This document shows, one piece after another, positions 25,930 through 34,653 of a stretch of 64,000 nucleotides of DNA. A program made the position numbers and the translations under genes. The stretch's first letter is position 1, and every line of letters starts with the position of its first letter. This DNA comes from Arthrobacter rhombi (GTDB taxonomy: Bacteria; Actinomycetota; Actinomycetes; Actinomycetales; Micrococcaceae). The stretch covers positions 1 through 64,000 of the forward strand of contig NZ_FUHW01000022.1 in NCBI RefSeq assembly GCF_900163545.1, written 5' to 3'. The notes under the pieces were generated by a model, which did no database searches, was not told the DNA's origin, and saw only the letters and a list, made by a program, of their open reading frames with translations.

Positions 25930-27144
25930 ATGGGTTCGGAAAATACTCCACGAACAGTGGAAAATCACGGTACGACGGCGAATGTGGACGTGGCGCGCTG
26001 GAACAGCCTGCTCGACGGTTTGGAAGTCACCCGGCTGACGTCGGACTTCCTGGCCCGGGTGCTGGAGCTGCCCTACTATCGTGACGCGCTGCTGCCCACC
26101 ACCGAGGTCCGACGCACCGGCGAGCAATCCTTCGCGGCACTGATCACCAGCCTGCGCTCCACCGACCCTACCGGGGCACCTGCCGATCCCGCGGAGCTGC
26201 ACGATGTGAAGGTCGGTATCGCCACCGACGTCGGGGTCTCCCGCGCCCGGGCGGATATCCCGCTGGACGCCCTGATGACGGCCATCCGAATGGACTTCTC
26301 CGTCCTGTGGGATGCGCTGACAGCACTCTCCTCGCCATCGGACGCCCCGTTGTTGGTGGCCCGGGCGAACAGTGTTTGGCAGGTCGTGGATGCCTATGCG
26401 AGCCAGAGCCAGGGCGCCTATATGTCCGAACGCCAGCGCATGGCCACCGAGGCCTCCTCCGTCAGGCAGGGCCTGGTCGCTTCCCTGTTCGGTGAGACGC
26501 CACCGCCGAGCACCGTTGTTCAGCAAGCCGCCGCGGCACTGGGCCTGGATCCCGGGGCACGGCTGGACGTTGCCGTGGCAGCCGGCGAGGATGCTCCCGC
26601 CCTGCGCGTGAGCATCGCCCTCGCCGCACGACGGGGAACGGAGATCTTCACGCACCCGTTCGCCGATGCCCTGCTGGCCTTCTGGCCGGCCGGTTCAAAG
26701 CCCGGGTCCGCGCTGTACGAAGCTGCGGATCGCATTTCCACCCTGCGATGCGGCCTGGTCGAGGAGGTCCAGGGGGTGGGGGCATTGCACGATGCCAGCA
26801 CCTTGGCCTTGGAACTCGCCCAGCTGGCCACCGCCCAAGATGAAGGGGCCCTGAGCCTGGATACCGCCTGGGGGCGGCTGGCTCGGGCCCGATTGGGATC
26901 CGAGGGCATCGGACTGGCCACCGACGTCGAGAGGACCCTCAGCGAATGCGGGCCCGGCGAGCGGGAACGACTCGTGGAAACGGCCAGAGCCTACCTCGAA
27001 ACCGGAAGTGTCTCGGCCTCGGCCCAGCTCCTGTTTTGCCATCGAAATACGTTGATGAACCGCATGCGCCGGTTCGCCTCGCTCACGGGAATCGACCTCT
27101 CAATTCCGGCTCAGGCAGCCCGGCTCGTGGTGGCGTGGGCCTGA
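25930..27144 (+). CDS. PucR-family transcriptional regulator
   Basis: A 404-residue regulator with an N-terminal sensory region (RsbT-RD-like, about residues 20-170), a middle GGDEF-like degenerate domain, and the C-terminal PucR HTH (SVSASAQLLFCHRNTLMNRMRRF), which ends the protein as usual. PucR-type regulators activate catabolic operons in response to a pathway intermediate. Divergent orientation and the inverted repeat in between make it the probable controller of the 25778-19776 operon. A start further downstream is possible. Confidence 0.88.
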   Translation: MGSENTPRTVENHGTTANVDVARWNSLLDGLEVTRLTSDFLARVLELPYYRDALLPTTEVRRTGEQSFAALITSLRSTDPTGAPADPAELHDVKVGIATDVGVSRARADIPLDALMTAIRMDFSVLWDALTALSSPSDAPLLVARANSVWQVVDAYASQSQGAYMSERQRMATEASSVRQGLVASLFGETPPPSTVVQQAAAALGLDPGARLDVAVAAGEDAPALRVSIALAARRGTEIFTHPFADALLAFWPAGSKPGSALYEAADRISTLRCGLVEEVQGVGALHDASTLALELAQLATAQDEGALSLDTAWGRLARARLGSEGIGLATDVERTLSECGPGERERLVETARAYLETGSVSASAQLLFCHRNTLMNRMRRFASLTGIDLSIPAQAARLVVAWA

Positions 27145-27177
27145 GACCGCCCACGCAAGGCCGCGACACGACAAGAC

Positions 27178-27195
27178 ATGGGGAGTACTCCCCAT
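27178..27195. promoter_or_regulatory. Perfect 18-bp palindrome upstream of the DUF805 gene
   Basis: ATGGGGAGTACTCCCCAT is a perfect palindrome with no loop, so a protein-binding site is more likely than a terminator. It lies 34 bp after the PucR stop and 66 bp before the DUF805 start, where a promoter is expected. The regulator is unknown. Confidence 0.5.
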
Positions 27196-27261
27196 CGCAT
27201 GTCAAGGCTCCATCTGAAAGACTATTCCCGATCACCCGCAATACTTTCGATGGAGGAAACT

Positions 27262-27876
27262 TTGAGCAGCAGCACCCCCAACCCCTACGGCAACCCCGGG
27301 GGGGTCACCATGCCCGCATACGGCGAGGCTCCCCTGGACCAGCCGCTCTACGGCGCCAGCTTTGGCCAGGCCATCAAACGCTTCTTCAAGAAGTATGCGA
27401 CCTTCTCGGGTCGAGCCAGCCGCAGCGAGTACTGGTTCTTCGCACTCTTCAACGCGATCATCTACATCGTGCTCTACGGTTTGGCCATCGGATTCGGGCT
27501 GGCCGGCGCTGATCCCGTCACCGGTGAAATGGGTGCCGGCGGAACCATCCCCACCGTGCTGATCGGGCTCTATGGGTTGGCCATCATCATCCCGTCCATC
27601 GCCCTGGGCGTCCGCCGCCTGCATGACGGCAACTTCAGCGGTCTCTTGTACCTGCTGATCCTGGTGCCGATTCTCGGCGGGCTGGTGGTCCTGGTCCTCA
27701 TGATCATGCCCTCCGTCCCCGAAGGCGCTCGTTTCGACGCCGATGGCGGCGCTGCAGCCCACGGGAACGCCTTCGGCGCACCGGCCGGCTACCCCGGAGC
27801 ACCGGCGGCAGGCGGTTTCGCGGGACAGAACCCCCCGCAGGGCTACCAGCAGCCCACCGATCCGACCCAGGGCTAG
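27262..27876 (+). CDS. DUF805-family membrane protein
   Basis: A 204-residue protein with a soluble N-terminus and three or four membrane segments. The family signature is clear: FKKYATFSGRASRSEYWFF before the first segment and GVRRLHDGNFSGLLYL before the last. The C-terminal 50 residues are a Gly/Ala/Pro-rich tail (GAPAGYPGAPAAGGFAGQ) with repeats like those of many actinobacterial membrane proteins. I chose the TTG at 27262 because GGAGGAAAC sits before it; the ATG at 27250 would overlap that site. Function unknown. Confidence 0.85.
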   Translation: MSSSTPNPYGNPGGVTMPAYGEAPLDQPLYGASFGQAIKRFFKKYATFSGRASRSEYWFFALFNAIIYIVLYGLAIGFGLAGADPVTGEMGAGGTIPTVLIGLYGLAIIIPSIALGVRRLHDGNFSGLLYLLILVPILGGLVVLVLMIMPSVPEGARFDADGGAAAHGNAFGAPAGYPGAPAAGGFAGQNPPQGYQQPTDPTQG

Positions 27877-28716
27877 TTACGCCCCACGGATGTCCCGGCG
27901 GTTCAATGCCAGCACCGCGAACCCGGTGCAGGCCAGGCCCACACCTGCCAACAGCAGGGCCGCCGGGACATCCACCCCGCCCACCAGCGGGGACTGTCCG
28001 TAGGCCCAGTAGTAGGGCGAGAGGCCGTGCAACCATTCCAGCTGGGCATTCTGGTTGCCGATCGCGTTGAACGCATATCCCAGCACAGCCACCACGGCCC
28101 CGACACCAATCCCATGGATCCGCCGCCCCCCGATGGCACCGCCCAGCAGGGCGAAGGAACCGTTGAGGAAGACCAACAGGGCGAACATCAGCACCCCTGC
28201 CGCGGCATGACCGGCGTCGATCCCCAGTTCCGCAGGCCCCTTGAGGACCAGCAACACGGCCAGAATGAACAGGTGCAGGACCAGGATCCTCACGACCAGG
28301 GCCCCGGCGCGCTCGAGGACCACCTGGCTGCGGGTCACCCCGTGGGCCAGGGTGAGTTCGAGAAGACCGGACTCCTCATCCCCACCAATGGCCGCCGCCC
28401 CGGCGCCGACGGCCATGATCGTCATCAACAGGAAGCCGATCAGGCCGAAGACGGTCGCCTGGGTGTAGCCCGGCCCGCTGGTGATCTGACCGTAGTTCAA
28501 CGCGTCGACCAGTTCCGGGGGTAGGGACTGGATCATTTGCTTCATCTGCTCGCTGCCCCCGATGGACGGGTAGAGCGGCAGATAGAGGCCCATCACCGCC
28601 AACATGGCCACGGCCCAGATGAGCATCGAGGCCCTCGCGTCGATCAGGGCCTTGAAGAAGAGTGGAAGCATTTGTGGACGGCTTTCCCGGCGGCGATGCA
28701 GTGCGGTGGCGCTCAT
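27877..28716 (-). CDS. ABC-2 type transporter permease
   Basis: A 279-residue permease with about six hydrophobic segments, starting with a basic cytoplasmic stretch and SMLIWAVAMLAVMGLYLPLY. The exchange GGDEESGLLELTLAHGVTRSQVV between segments 2 and 3 is typical of ABC-2 exporters of the antibiotic/tetronasin-resistance kind. Its start overlaps the ATPase stop by four bases. Its last base abuts the last base of the convergent DUF805 gene. With the ATPase and TetR gene it forms one operon. Confidence 0.88.
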   Translation of the reverse strand: MSATALHRRRESRPQMLPLFFKALIDARASMLIWAVAMLAVMGLYLPLYPSIGGSEQMKQMIQSLPPELVDALNYGQITSGPGYTQATVFGLIGFLLMTIMAVGAGAAAIGGDEESGLLELTLAHGVTRSQVVLERAGALVVRILVLHLFILAVLLVLKGPAELGIDAGHAAAGVLMFALLVFLNGSFALLGGAIGGRRIHGIGVGAVVAVLGYAFNAIGNQNAQLEWLHGLSPYYWAYGQSPLVGGVDVPAALLLAGVGLACTGFAVLALNRRDIRGA

Positions 28717-29675
28717 GACGTGGCCCTTCCAGCGGTGTGTTGCCCGTCGGTGGCTCCCGGGGCCCGGTAGAGACCCAGTACCACTTCTTCCAGATCCGGT
28801 TCCTCCAAGGCCAGGTCCACGACGCGCAGTTGGGGCAGGAGGTCCACCAGCTCAGCCACCGGGCCCGACCACGTCGCCGAGGCTTGGCACACGGGCCGGC
28901 CGTCGCCGTCGTGCTTCTCCTCGAGCCGCAGCCCGCCGAGGCCCTCCAACCTCCCGAGCAGCCCCCTCACTTGCTCCACGGGCAGCGGGCTGTGGATGCG
29001 CAGCCGGCTGATCGCTCCTTCACGCAGTTCGGCGACCGTGGAGATGGTGGCAATGGACCCCTCGCGCAGGATCGCCACGGTGTCTGCTGCCTGTTGGATC
29101 TCGCTGATGACATGCGAGGAGAGGAAAACCGTTTGCCCGGCTTCGCGCGCTTCGGAAACCAAGGACAGGAATTCTTGTTGCATCAGCGGGTCCAACCCGC
29201 TGGTGGGTTCGTCGAGGATCAGTAGCTCGGGTTCGTGCATGAAGGCCTGGATGATCCCGAGCTTCTGTTTATTACCCTTGGAGAGTCGACGGGTCTGCCG
29301 GTCCAGGTCGAGCCCAAGACGTTCCGCGAGACCTTGGACTTTGCCGGGTTTGACGGGTCCGCTGATGTCCTCGAAGTGGCGCAAGAGCCGCCGCCCGGTG
29401 GTCCTGCCCTCGAGGATCAATTCCCCCGGCAGATAGCCGATACGTCGACGGATCTCGGGTCCGGCGTCGCGTGATGGGGTGCCCAGGACACTGATGTCTC
29501 CTCCGCTGGGGCGGATGATATCCAGCAGGCAGCGCATCAGCGTGGTCTTGCCGGCACCGTTGGGGCCGATGACCCCGACAACGGATCCACGTGGAACGGC
29601 GATGTCGATACCGTGCAGAACCTCGTTCGCCCCGTAGCTCTTACGGAGCCCGATGACCTCAACGACGTGGTCCAT
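28713..29675 (-). CDS. ABC transporter ATP-binding protein
   Basis: A 320-residue ABC ATPase with all motifs: Walker A GPNGAGKTT, signature LSKGNKQKL, Walker B LLILDEPTSGLDP and H-loop LSSHVISE. The C-terminal 90 residues form the extra domain of multidrug or antibiotic exporters of the CcmA/DrrA group. The start at 29675 overlaps the end of the upstream TetR gene by 17 bp. It powers the permease encoded next. Confidence 0.94.
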   Translation of the reverse strand: MDHVVEVIGLRKSYGANEVLHGIDIAVPRGSVVGVIGPNGAGKTTLMRCLLDIIRPSGGDISVLGTPSRDAGPEIRRRIGYLPGELILEGRTTGRRLLRHFEDISGPVKPGKVQGLAERLGLDLDRQTRRLSKGNKQKLGIIQAFMHEPELLILDEPTSGLDPLMQQEFLSLVSEAREAGQTVFLSSHVISEIQQAADTVAILREGSIATISTVAELREGAISRLRIHSPLPVEQVRGLLGRLEGLGGLRLEEKHDGDGRPVCQASATWSGPVAELVDLLPQLRVVDLALEEPDLEEVVLGLYRAPGATDGQHTAGRATS

Positions 29676-30324
29676 GACTGCCCTTTCCCACACGCGTGGT
29701 GGCGGCTTCCCGCGTCGCCTTCAGGAACGCGGAGTCCATATACAGCGGATGCGTGTAGAGGTCGGCGGCGGGGACCGCGAGTCGGTCGATGGTTTCCACA
29801 CCGAACCCCTCCTGTCCCAAACCGCGGGCAACGTGGCGGCCCAGGACCAGCAGGCCCAACGACTGGGTGACCATCAGGGCTGCGGTGGCTTCGGGATCAT
29901 CGACCCGGCGCATGGTCCCGGCGCGGGCGCCATCCTGGAGGATCTGCAAGGTCAGTGAGAAGTACGCGTCGAAGAGGGAGTCCCCTGCCGCCGAATCGTC
30001 CACCACCGATCGCCGGATATAGGCGAGCTCCCGTTCGTACTCACCGGGGTTGGCCAGATATCCGCTCAGCGCGTCCCGCAATTCGGTGGGGTCCTGGGAC
30101 TTGGCGGTGGCCGATTCATGGGCCGTTTCCAACACGTGGGTATCGCAGGTCCGGCGCAGCCCGTCCTTGGTCCCGAAATGGTGGATGACCAGCCCCGGGG
30201 AGACCTCGGCGGCGGAGGCGATGTCTCGGACCGTGGCCCGGGCGAAGCCGCGCTGCCCGAAGAGGGTGATCGCGGCATCGCGGATCCTGGCGCGGGTGGT
30301 GACATCACCATCAACTGAACGCAT
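29659..30324 (-). CDS. TetR-family transcriptional regulator of the ABC operon
   Basis: A 221-residue repressor with an N-terminal HTH (RDIASAAEVSPGLVIHHFGTK) and a helical ligand domain. It heads the operon with the ABC exporter genes. The ATG at 30324 is immediately preceded by an inverted repeat GTTTA-N6-TAAAC, so it most probably represses its own operon and is released by the exporter's substrate. Confidence 0.9.
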   Translation of the reverse strand: MRSVDGDVTTRARIRDAAITLFGQRGFARATVRDIASAAEVSPGLVIHHFGTKDGLRRTCDTHVLETAHESATAKSQDPTELRDALSGYLANPGEYERELAYIRRSVVDDSAAGDSLFDAYFSLTLQILQDGARAGTMRRVDDPEATAALMVTQSLGLLVLGRHVARGLGQEGFGVETIDRLAVPAADLYTHPLYMDSAFLKATREAATTRVGKGSHGPRR

Positions 30325-30340
30325 GTTTAATATACTAAAC
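30325..30340. promoter_or_regulatory. Inverted repeat abutting the TetR start
   Basis: GTTTAATATACTAAAC has perfect five-base outer arms and an AT-rich centre, in a locally AT-rich stretch. Directly upstream of the TetR start codon, it is a likely operator overlapping the promoter's -10 region; the transcript leader would then be very short. Confidence 0.5.
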
Positions 30341-30384
30341 AGCAGTTCAATAAAGTCAAGGGTTTTCCTGTTGACCCCACACAG

Positions 30385-30420
30385 AAGGAGGCCGACCCGC
30401 ATCAGCGGATCAGCCTCCTT
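30385..30420 (-). terminator. Intrinsic terminator after the persulfide dioxygenase gene
   Basis: AAGGAGGC pairs with GCCTCCTT, and inside these CCGC pairs with GCGG around the loop ATCA. It lies 15 bp downstream of the stop at 30436 on the minus strand, and also separates that unit from the TetR operon. Confidence 0.7.
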
Positions 30421-30435
30421 CGTCAGGGAATGAGC

Positions 30436-31842
30436 CTAGGCATTCACTACCTGACCCGCTCCCTTCCACTCCTCCCAGCCGGCGTAGCTGCCGTCGAGTT
30501 CGATGACGTCGTGACCGGCACGGCGCAGGGCGCTGGCGGCGACCGAGTTACGCACCCCGCTCTGGCAGTAGGTCACGATGGTGCCGGAGGTCGGCAGCTC
30601 GTCCTGGTGCCACAGGACGCGCCCGCCACTGAGCTGTTCGGAGCCGGGGATGTGGCCCTCCGCGTGTTCGGTCTTATTGCGCACATCCAGCACGAGTGCC
30701 GCGTCGAAGCCCTCGAGCTCCTCGGGCTGGAGCAACGCCGGGGTATGCATCGGGAGCCCCTCGAGGCCGGTGACGTAGCCGGCGACCCGGTCGATCCCGA
30801 CCCGCACCAGGTGGTCCCAGATGTTCTGGGCCTGCTCCTGGCTGGCCGCCAGGAGGACCAGTGGACGTCCATCGGTTTCCGGGTCCACCGCCCAGGCGCC
30901 ATAGCTGGCAATCTTCTGACCAGCGGGGATGTTCAGCGAGTTGTCCACCGTGCCCTGATGCACCTCGTGGTGTGATCGCGTATCGACGAAGGTCACCGTG
31001 TCCAGTTCGAGATCGCGGCGAACGTCGTCGGTGGAGAGTTCCTTCAAGGCGGCGCGTTCGCCCAGCATCGCCGGGCCATCGCGGTTTTCACGCTTCATCC
31101 GGCCGAAGTAGGCATGGGCATCGGGCTGGCCATTGAGCAGCTCGTCCACGAAACCCTGCTCGTCATTGGCGGCAACGTAGGGGCCCCACCACGAGTACAG
31201 GCGCTCGTACCCTACGGTGGTCGCCGGGACCGCGCCGAGGGCCTTGCCGCAGGCGCTACCCGAACCATGGGCCGGCAGGACCTGAACGTGGTCCGGCAGG
31301 CTCAGGAACTTTTCTTGCAGGCTCTTGAAGATGAGACTGGCGCCTTCGAACCGGGTATCTACTCCGCCAGCTGCCTCGTCGAGCAGATCCGGCCGCCCGA
31401 GGTCCCCGACGAAGACAAAGTCGCCGGAGAGCATGAAGCCCGGCTGATCGGCGAAGGCACCATCGGTCACGAGGAACGAGAGGTGTTCAGGGGTATGCCC
31501 GGGGGTATGCGAAGCGGTGAGCTTGATATTGCCGATGGTGACGGCATCACCGTCATACAGGCGGTTGGCCTCGAAGTCATACTGCCAGTCGGGGCCACCT
31601 TCGCCGGAAACATACATTTCGGCCCCGGTGGCAGCGGCCAGTTCACGGGTACCTGAGAGGTAGTCGGCGTGGATATGGGTTTCGGTCACCGCGACAATAC
31701 GCATGCCGTTTTCCGCGGCAAGGTCGAGATAGGTGGCGATATCGCGACGGGCGTCGACCACCACGGCCTCGCCGTTGCGCTGACAGCCGATGAAGTAACT
31801 TGCCTGCGCCAGGTCCTGGTCGTAAATGCGCTCGAGTAGCAT
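30436..31842 (-). CDS. Persulfide dioxygenase-like MBL hydrolase fused to two rhodanese domains
   Basis: A 468-residue protein. The N-terminal metallo-beta-lactamase domain has the ETHE1-type iron ligands His56, His58 (ETHIHADYLSG), His116 (SHTPGHTPEH) and an Asp in LSGDFVFVGD. Two rhodanese domains follow: the first lacks the active cysteine (LLAAS in its place) and the second has it (TYCQSGVRNS). ETHE1-like enzymes oxidise glutathione or other thiol persulfides to sulfite; the rhodanese transfers sulfane sulfur. GAAGGAG precedes the ATG. Two CstR-type operator sites lie just upstream, so it is expected to be induced by sulfide or persulfide. Confidence 0.92.
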   Translation of the reverse strand: MLLERIYDQDLAQASYFIGCQRNGEAVVVDARRDIATYLDLAAENGMRIVAVTETHIHADYLSGTRELAAATGAEMYVSGEGGPDWQYDFEANRLYDGDAVTIGNIKLTASHTPGHTPEHLSFLVTDGAFADQPGFMLSGDFVFVGDLGRPDLLDEAAGGVDTRFEGASLIFKSLQEKFLSLPDHVQVLPAHGSGSACGKALGAVPATTVGYERLYSWWGPYVAANDEQGFVDELLNGQPDAHAYFGRMKRENRDGPAMLGERAALKELSTDDVRRDLELDTVTFVDTRSHHEVHQGTVDNSLNIPAGQKIASYGAWAVDPETDGRPLVLLAASQEQAQNIWDHLVRVGIDRVAGYVTGLEGLPMHTPALLQPEELEGFDAALVLDVRNKTEHAEGHIPGSEQLSGGRVLWHQDELPTSGTIVTYCQSGVRNSVAASALRRAGHDVIELDGSYAGWEEWKGAGQVVNA

Positions 31843-31864
31843 GCGATCTCCTTCGCGTGATTCG

Positions 31865-31916
31865 ATACCCCAGGGGGTATTGGTTTCATTAATGATGATA
31901 ATACACCCGGGGGTAT
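31865..31916. promoter_or_regulatory. Two CstR/CsoR-type operators before the persulfide dioxygenase gene
   Basis: ATACCCCAGGGGGTAT (31865-31880) is a perfect inverted repeat of the CsoR/CstR kind, and ATACACCCGGGGGTAT (31901-31916) differs by one base. On the minus strand TATTAT, next to the second site, is a good -10 box, so a bound repressor would block RNA polymerase. Confidence 0.82.
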
Positions 31917-31951
31917 TCCTCAACCGATAGGCTCCCCGGGTCGAAACTGTT

Positions 31952-33247
31952 TTAGTAGTGCGTAGGGGTGTTTCCGGCGGGGATGGGGTGATGGGTTTCC
32001 TTCAGCCGGACGGCAACGATGATCGACATGAGTACACTCAGGATCGCTGCCATGACGACCGCGGCCTGCAAGCCCAAGGCGTCGGCCACCAGGCCGCCCG
32101 CGATTGCACCCACCGCGTAGCCCGCATCACGCCAGACCCGGTAGACCCCCACGGCCCTCCCCCTCCAGGCTGGATGGGCAACGTCCCCGACAACGGCCAG
32201 CAGCGTGGGGTAGACCATCGCGGTTCCGACCCCCAGCAGCGCGGCCGCTGCCGCCCAGATGCCGAAGCCGTCTCCGGCGGCGATGACGGCGAGCGCAACT
32301 CCCTGGACGGCCATCCCCCAGACCACCAGCTGTTTGCGCCCGATCCGGTCGGACAGTGCTCCGGTGACTAGCTGCCCAAGGCCCCAGACGCCCGGGTAGA
32401 TGGCGAAGAGGAGTCCGATCCGCCCGTCGCTGAGGTGAGCTGTGGCGAACAGCAGGGGGAAGACGCCCCAGGAGAGCCCGAAGTTCAGGTTGTTCACCAA
32501 CCCCGCCCAGCTGGCCGAGGAGAGCGAGGGGTCCTTGAAGCTGGTCAGCTCGGCGATCCGCCGGTTGTCCAGCTGCGCGTCCACCCGGGTGGGGCCCGCA
32601 GACCGTGCCGTCGCCTGTTGTTCTGCTTCCAACCGGGCGTGGCCCTTGGTTTCACGGACGAACAGGCCGGTGAGCACGAGCCCGAGGGCCGTATACGCGA
32701 TCCCGAGGAGGAACGGGGCGGGACGCAAACCGAATTGTTCGGCCAGATGCCCGGCCAGCAGGGAGGTGATGGCCACGGCACCGTATCCCGCCGCTTCGTT
32801 GAACCCCATCGCCAGGCCTCGCCGATTGGGTCCGACCAGATCGATCTTCATCACCACGGTGGTGGACCAGGTCAGGCCCTGGTTGATGCCCAACAGGATA
32901 TTCGCGGCCACGACCCATCCCCAGCTGGGGGCCAGGATGAGCATCAAGGGGACCGGGACGGCGAAAAGCCAGCCGATCATCAGTACTGGTTTGCGCCCGT
33001 GGCGGTCCGAGAGCGTTCCGGCGAACCAGTTGCTGACGGCCTTGGCGATGCCGAAGGCCGCGACATAGGAAAAGATGAACGTGTACCCGGAGAGGCCGAA
33101 CTCGGCGCCGGCGAGCAGGGGCAGCACCGTTTGCTGCTGGCCCACCATTCCACCGACGAGGGCGTTGACCGCCACGAGCAGCACGAACTGCGGGGCATTC
33201 GCCCGCAACCCCAACACGGGGATCCTCGCGCCGGACTTCTTCTTCAT
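31952..33247 (-). CDS. MFS transporter of the persulfide-response operon
   Basis: A 431-residue 12-segment carrier; loop 2-3 reads GTLSDRHGRKPVLM and segment 4 has LLGINQGLTWSTTVVMKIDL. It is the last gene of the unit reading leftward from 35574, 63 bp after thioredoxin, and is not a known member of sulfide detoxification. It might export a sulfur oxyanion or low-molecular-weight thiol, but that is inferred from context only. Confidence 0.85.
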   Translation of the reverse strand: MKKKSGARIPVLGLRANAPQFVLLVAVNALVGGMVGQQQTVLPLLAGAEFGLSGYTFIFSYVAAFGIAKAVSNWFAGTLSDRHGRKPVLMIGWLFAVPVPLMLILAPSWGWVVAANILLGINQGLTWSTTVVMKIDLVGPNRRGLAMGFNEAAGYGAVAITSLLAGHLAEQFGLRPAPFLLGIAYTALGLVLTGLFVRETKGHARLEAEQQATARSAGPTRVDAQLDNRRIAELTSFKDPSLSSASWAGLVNNLNFGLSWGVFPLLFATAHLSDGRIGLLFAIYPGVWGLGQLVTGALSDRIGRKQLVVWGMAVQGVALAVIAAGDGFGIWAAAAALLGVGTAMVYPTLLAVVGDVAHPAWRGRAVGVYRVWRDAGYAVGAIAGGLVADALGLQAAVVMAAILSVLMSIIVAVRLKETHHPIPAGNTPTHY

Positions 33248-33309
33248 GCGGGAGTTCCCTTCGGTCGGTGTCAGGCGGTTCGGCGAGAGCCGCTTCAGCG
33301 GCCCAGGTT

Positions 33310-33678
33310 TCAGGCTTGCTGGCCCTGCTGCTCCAGTTGGGAGCGGACGGTATCCACATCGAGTTCCTTCACGGCTTCAATGACCTTTTCCAGTTCCTTC
33401 CCTGGCAGGGCACCCGGCTGACTGAATACGAGGATGCCATCACGGAAGGCCATCAGTGTCGGGATGGAGCTGATGCCCGCGGAAGCCGACAGGGCTTGTT
33501 CGGCCTCCGTGTCGACCTTTCCAAAGAGTACGTCGGCATGGTTGTTCGAAGACTTCTCGTAGGTGGGGGCGAACGAACGACACGGTCCGCACCAAGCCGC
33601 CCAGAAGTCCACCAGGACGATGGGGTTCTCCTGCAGGATTTTCTCGAAGTTCTTTTCGGTCAGGTCGATGGTGGACAT
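33310..33678 (-). CDS. Thioredoxin
   Basis: A 122-residue cytoplasmic redox protein with the active site Cys30-Gly-Pro-Cys33 in DFWAAWCGPCRSF and the cis-proline loop ISSIPTLMAF. It is slightly longer than standard thioredoxin because of a Gln-rich C-terminus. Located between the TauE exporter and the MFS carrier in the sulfur operon, it probably reduces persulfidated proteins or regenerates the rhodaneses. Confidence 0.93.
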   Translation of the reverse strand: MSTIDLTEKNFEKILQENPIVLVDFWAAWCGPCRSFAPTYEKSSNNHADVLFGKVDTEAEQALSASAGISSIPTLMAFRDGILVFSQPGALPGKELEKVIEAVKELDVDTVRSQLEQQGQQA

Positions 33679-33718
33679 GTTGACTCCTTTTCGTGGTGAC
33701 GGTGGTTCCGTCGAATAA

Positions 33719-34609
33719 TTAGCGGGAGGTCGTGATGACGGGCTCTTCGGTGGAGGCGAGGAAGCGGGCCTTGCACGAGGGAATGAGGTACCTGCAGGCC
33801 ACCACGGCCACCGCCAGTGCGACCCCGAGGATGCCGACCACGAGGTTGGCCGGGGCCGGTAGCTCCTGGACCAGGACGAACACGCCCATGGCCAGGACGA
33901 ACACCCCAAATCCCTTGCGCAACGCGTTTTCGGGAATTTTTCCTGCCAGGCGTGCCCCGACCAGTGAACCCAGGATCGCTGCGGCAGTCACCCCCGACAC
34001 CAGGGCCCAGTCCAGGGAGATGGTGGTCAGGTACCCACCCAGTCCGGCGAAGGACTTCAGGGCGATGACCACCAAAGAGGTGCCAACGGCGACCGGCATG
34101 GACAGCCCGCCCATCAGCGCTAGTGCGGGAACAACAAGGAATCCGCCGCCGGCACCGACGAGCCCGGCGACCAGGCCGACGACCAGTCCTTCGAGGATGA
34201 CCTTGCCCAGCGGAAGATCGCCGTCGTGCACCTGCGCGCCTCCGCCCTTGCGGCCACGGATCATGGCCAGGGACGTGGCAACCATCATCAGGGCGAAGGC
34301 GATCATGAGCACCGTTCCGGGGATATGTCCGCCCAGCAGTCCGCCGCCGAAGGCCCCCGCCATGCCGGCGGCCCCGAAAACCAGGCCGGTGCGCCACTTC
34401 ACCCGGCCGTTGCGGGCATGACTCACGGCACTGACCGCCGAGGTGGCCCCCACCACGAACAACGAGGCGGCGATGGCCTCCTGGGGATTCATTCCTGCTA
34501 CATAGGTCAGGATCGGAACGGTGAGGATGGAGCCACCCCCGCCGAGCAGTCCGAGGGAGAGTCCAATCAGCACCGAAAGGACGAGTGTCAACAGGAGGGT
34601 CAGCGTCAT
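33719..34609 (-). CDS. TauE/SafE-family sulfite exporter
   Basis: A 296-residue membrane protein with eight or nine segments and two internal repeats, each beginning with a Gly-rich stretch (GLLGGGGSILTVPILTY and GLVGAGGGFLVVPALAL), the hallmark of TauE/SafE (formerly DUF81) exporters of sulfite and organosulfonates. In this operon it can expel the sulfite made by the persulfide dioxygenase. Confidence 0.92.
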   Translation of the reverse strand: MTLTLLLTLVLSVLIGLSLGLLGGGGSILTVPILTYVAGMNPQEAIAASLFVVGATSAVSAVSHARNGRVKWRTGLVFGAAGMAGAFGGGLLGGHIPGTVLMIAFALMMVATSLAMIRGRKGGGAQVHDGDLPLGKVILEGLVVGLVAGLVGAGGGFLVVPALALMGGLSMPVAVGTSLVVIALKSFAGLGGYLTTISLDWALVSGVTAAAILGSLVGARLAGKIPENALRKGFGVFVLAMGVFVLVQELPAPANLVVGILGVALAVAVVACRYLIPSCKARFLASTEEPVITTSR

Positions 34610-34653
34610 GGCAGGGTCCTTATCGGAGGTCGGAGGAAGGCGGGGCCCACGGG

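Noticed and set aside
31650-31680. HIHADY instead of the HxHxDH motif in the persulfide dioxygenase domain
   Set aside because: ETHE1-type enzymes use a mononuclear iron with three ligands, and the last histidine is often replaced, so this is not a damaged site.
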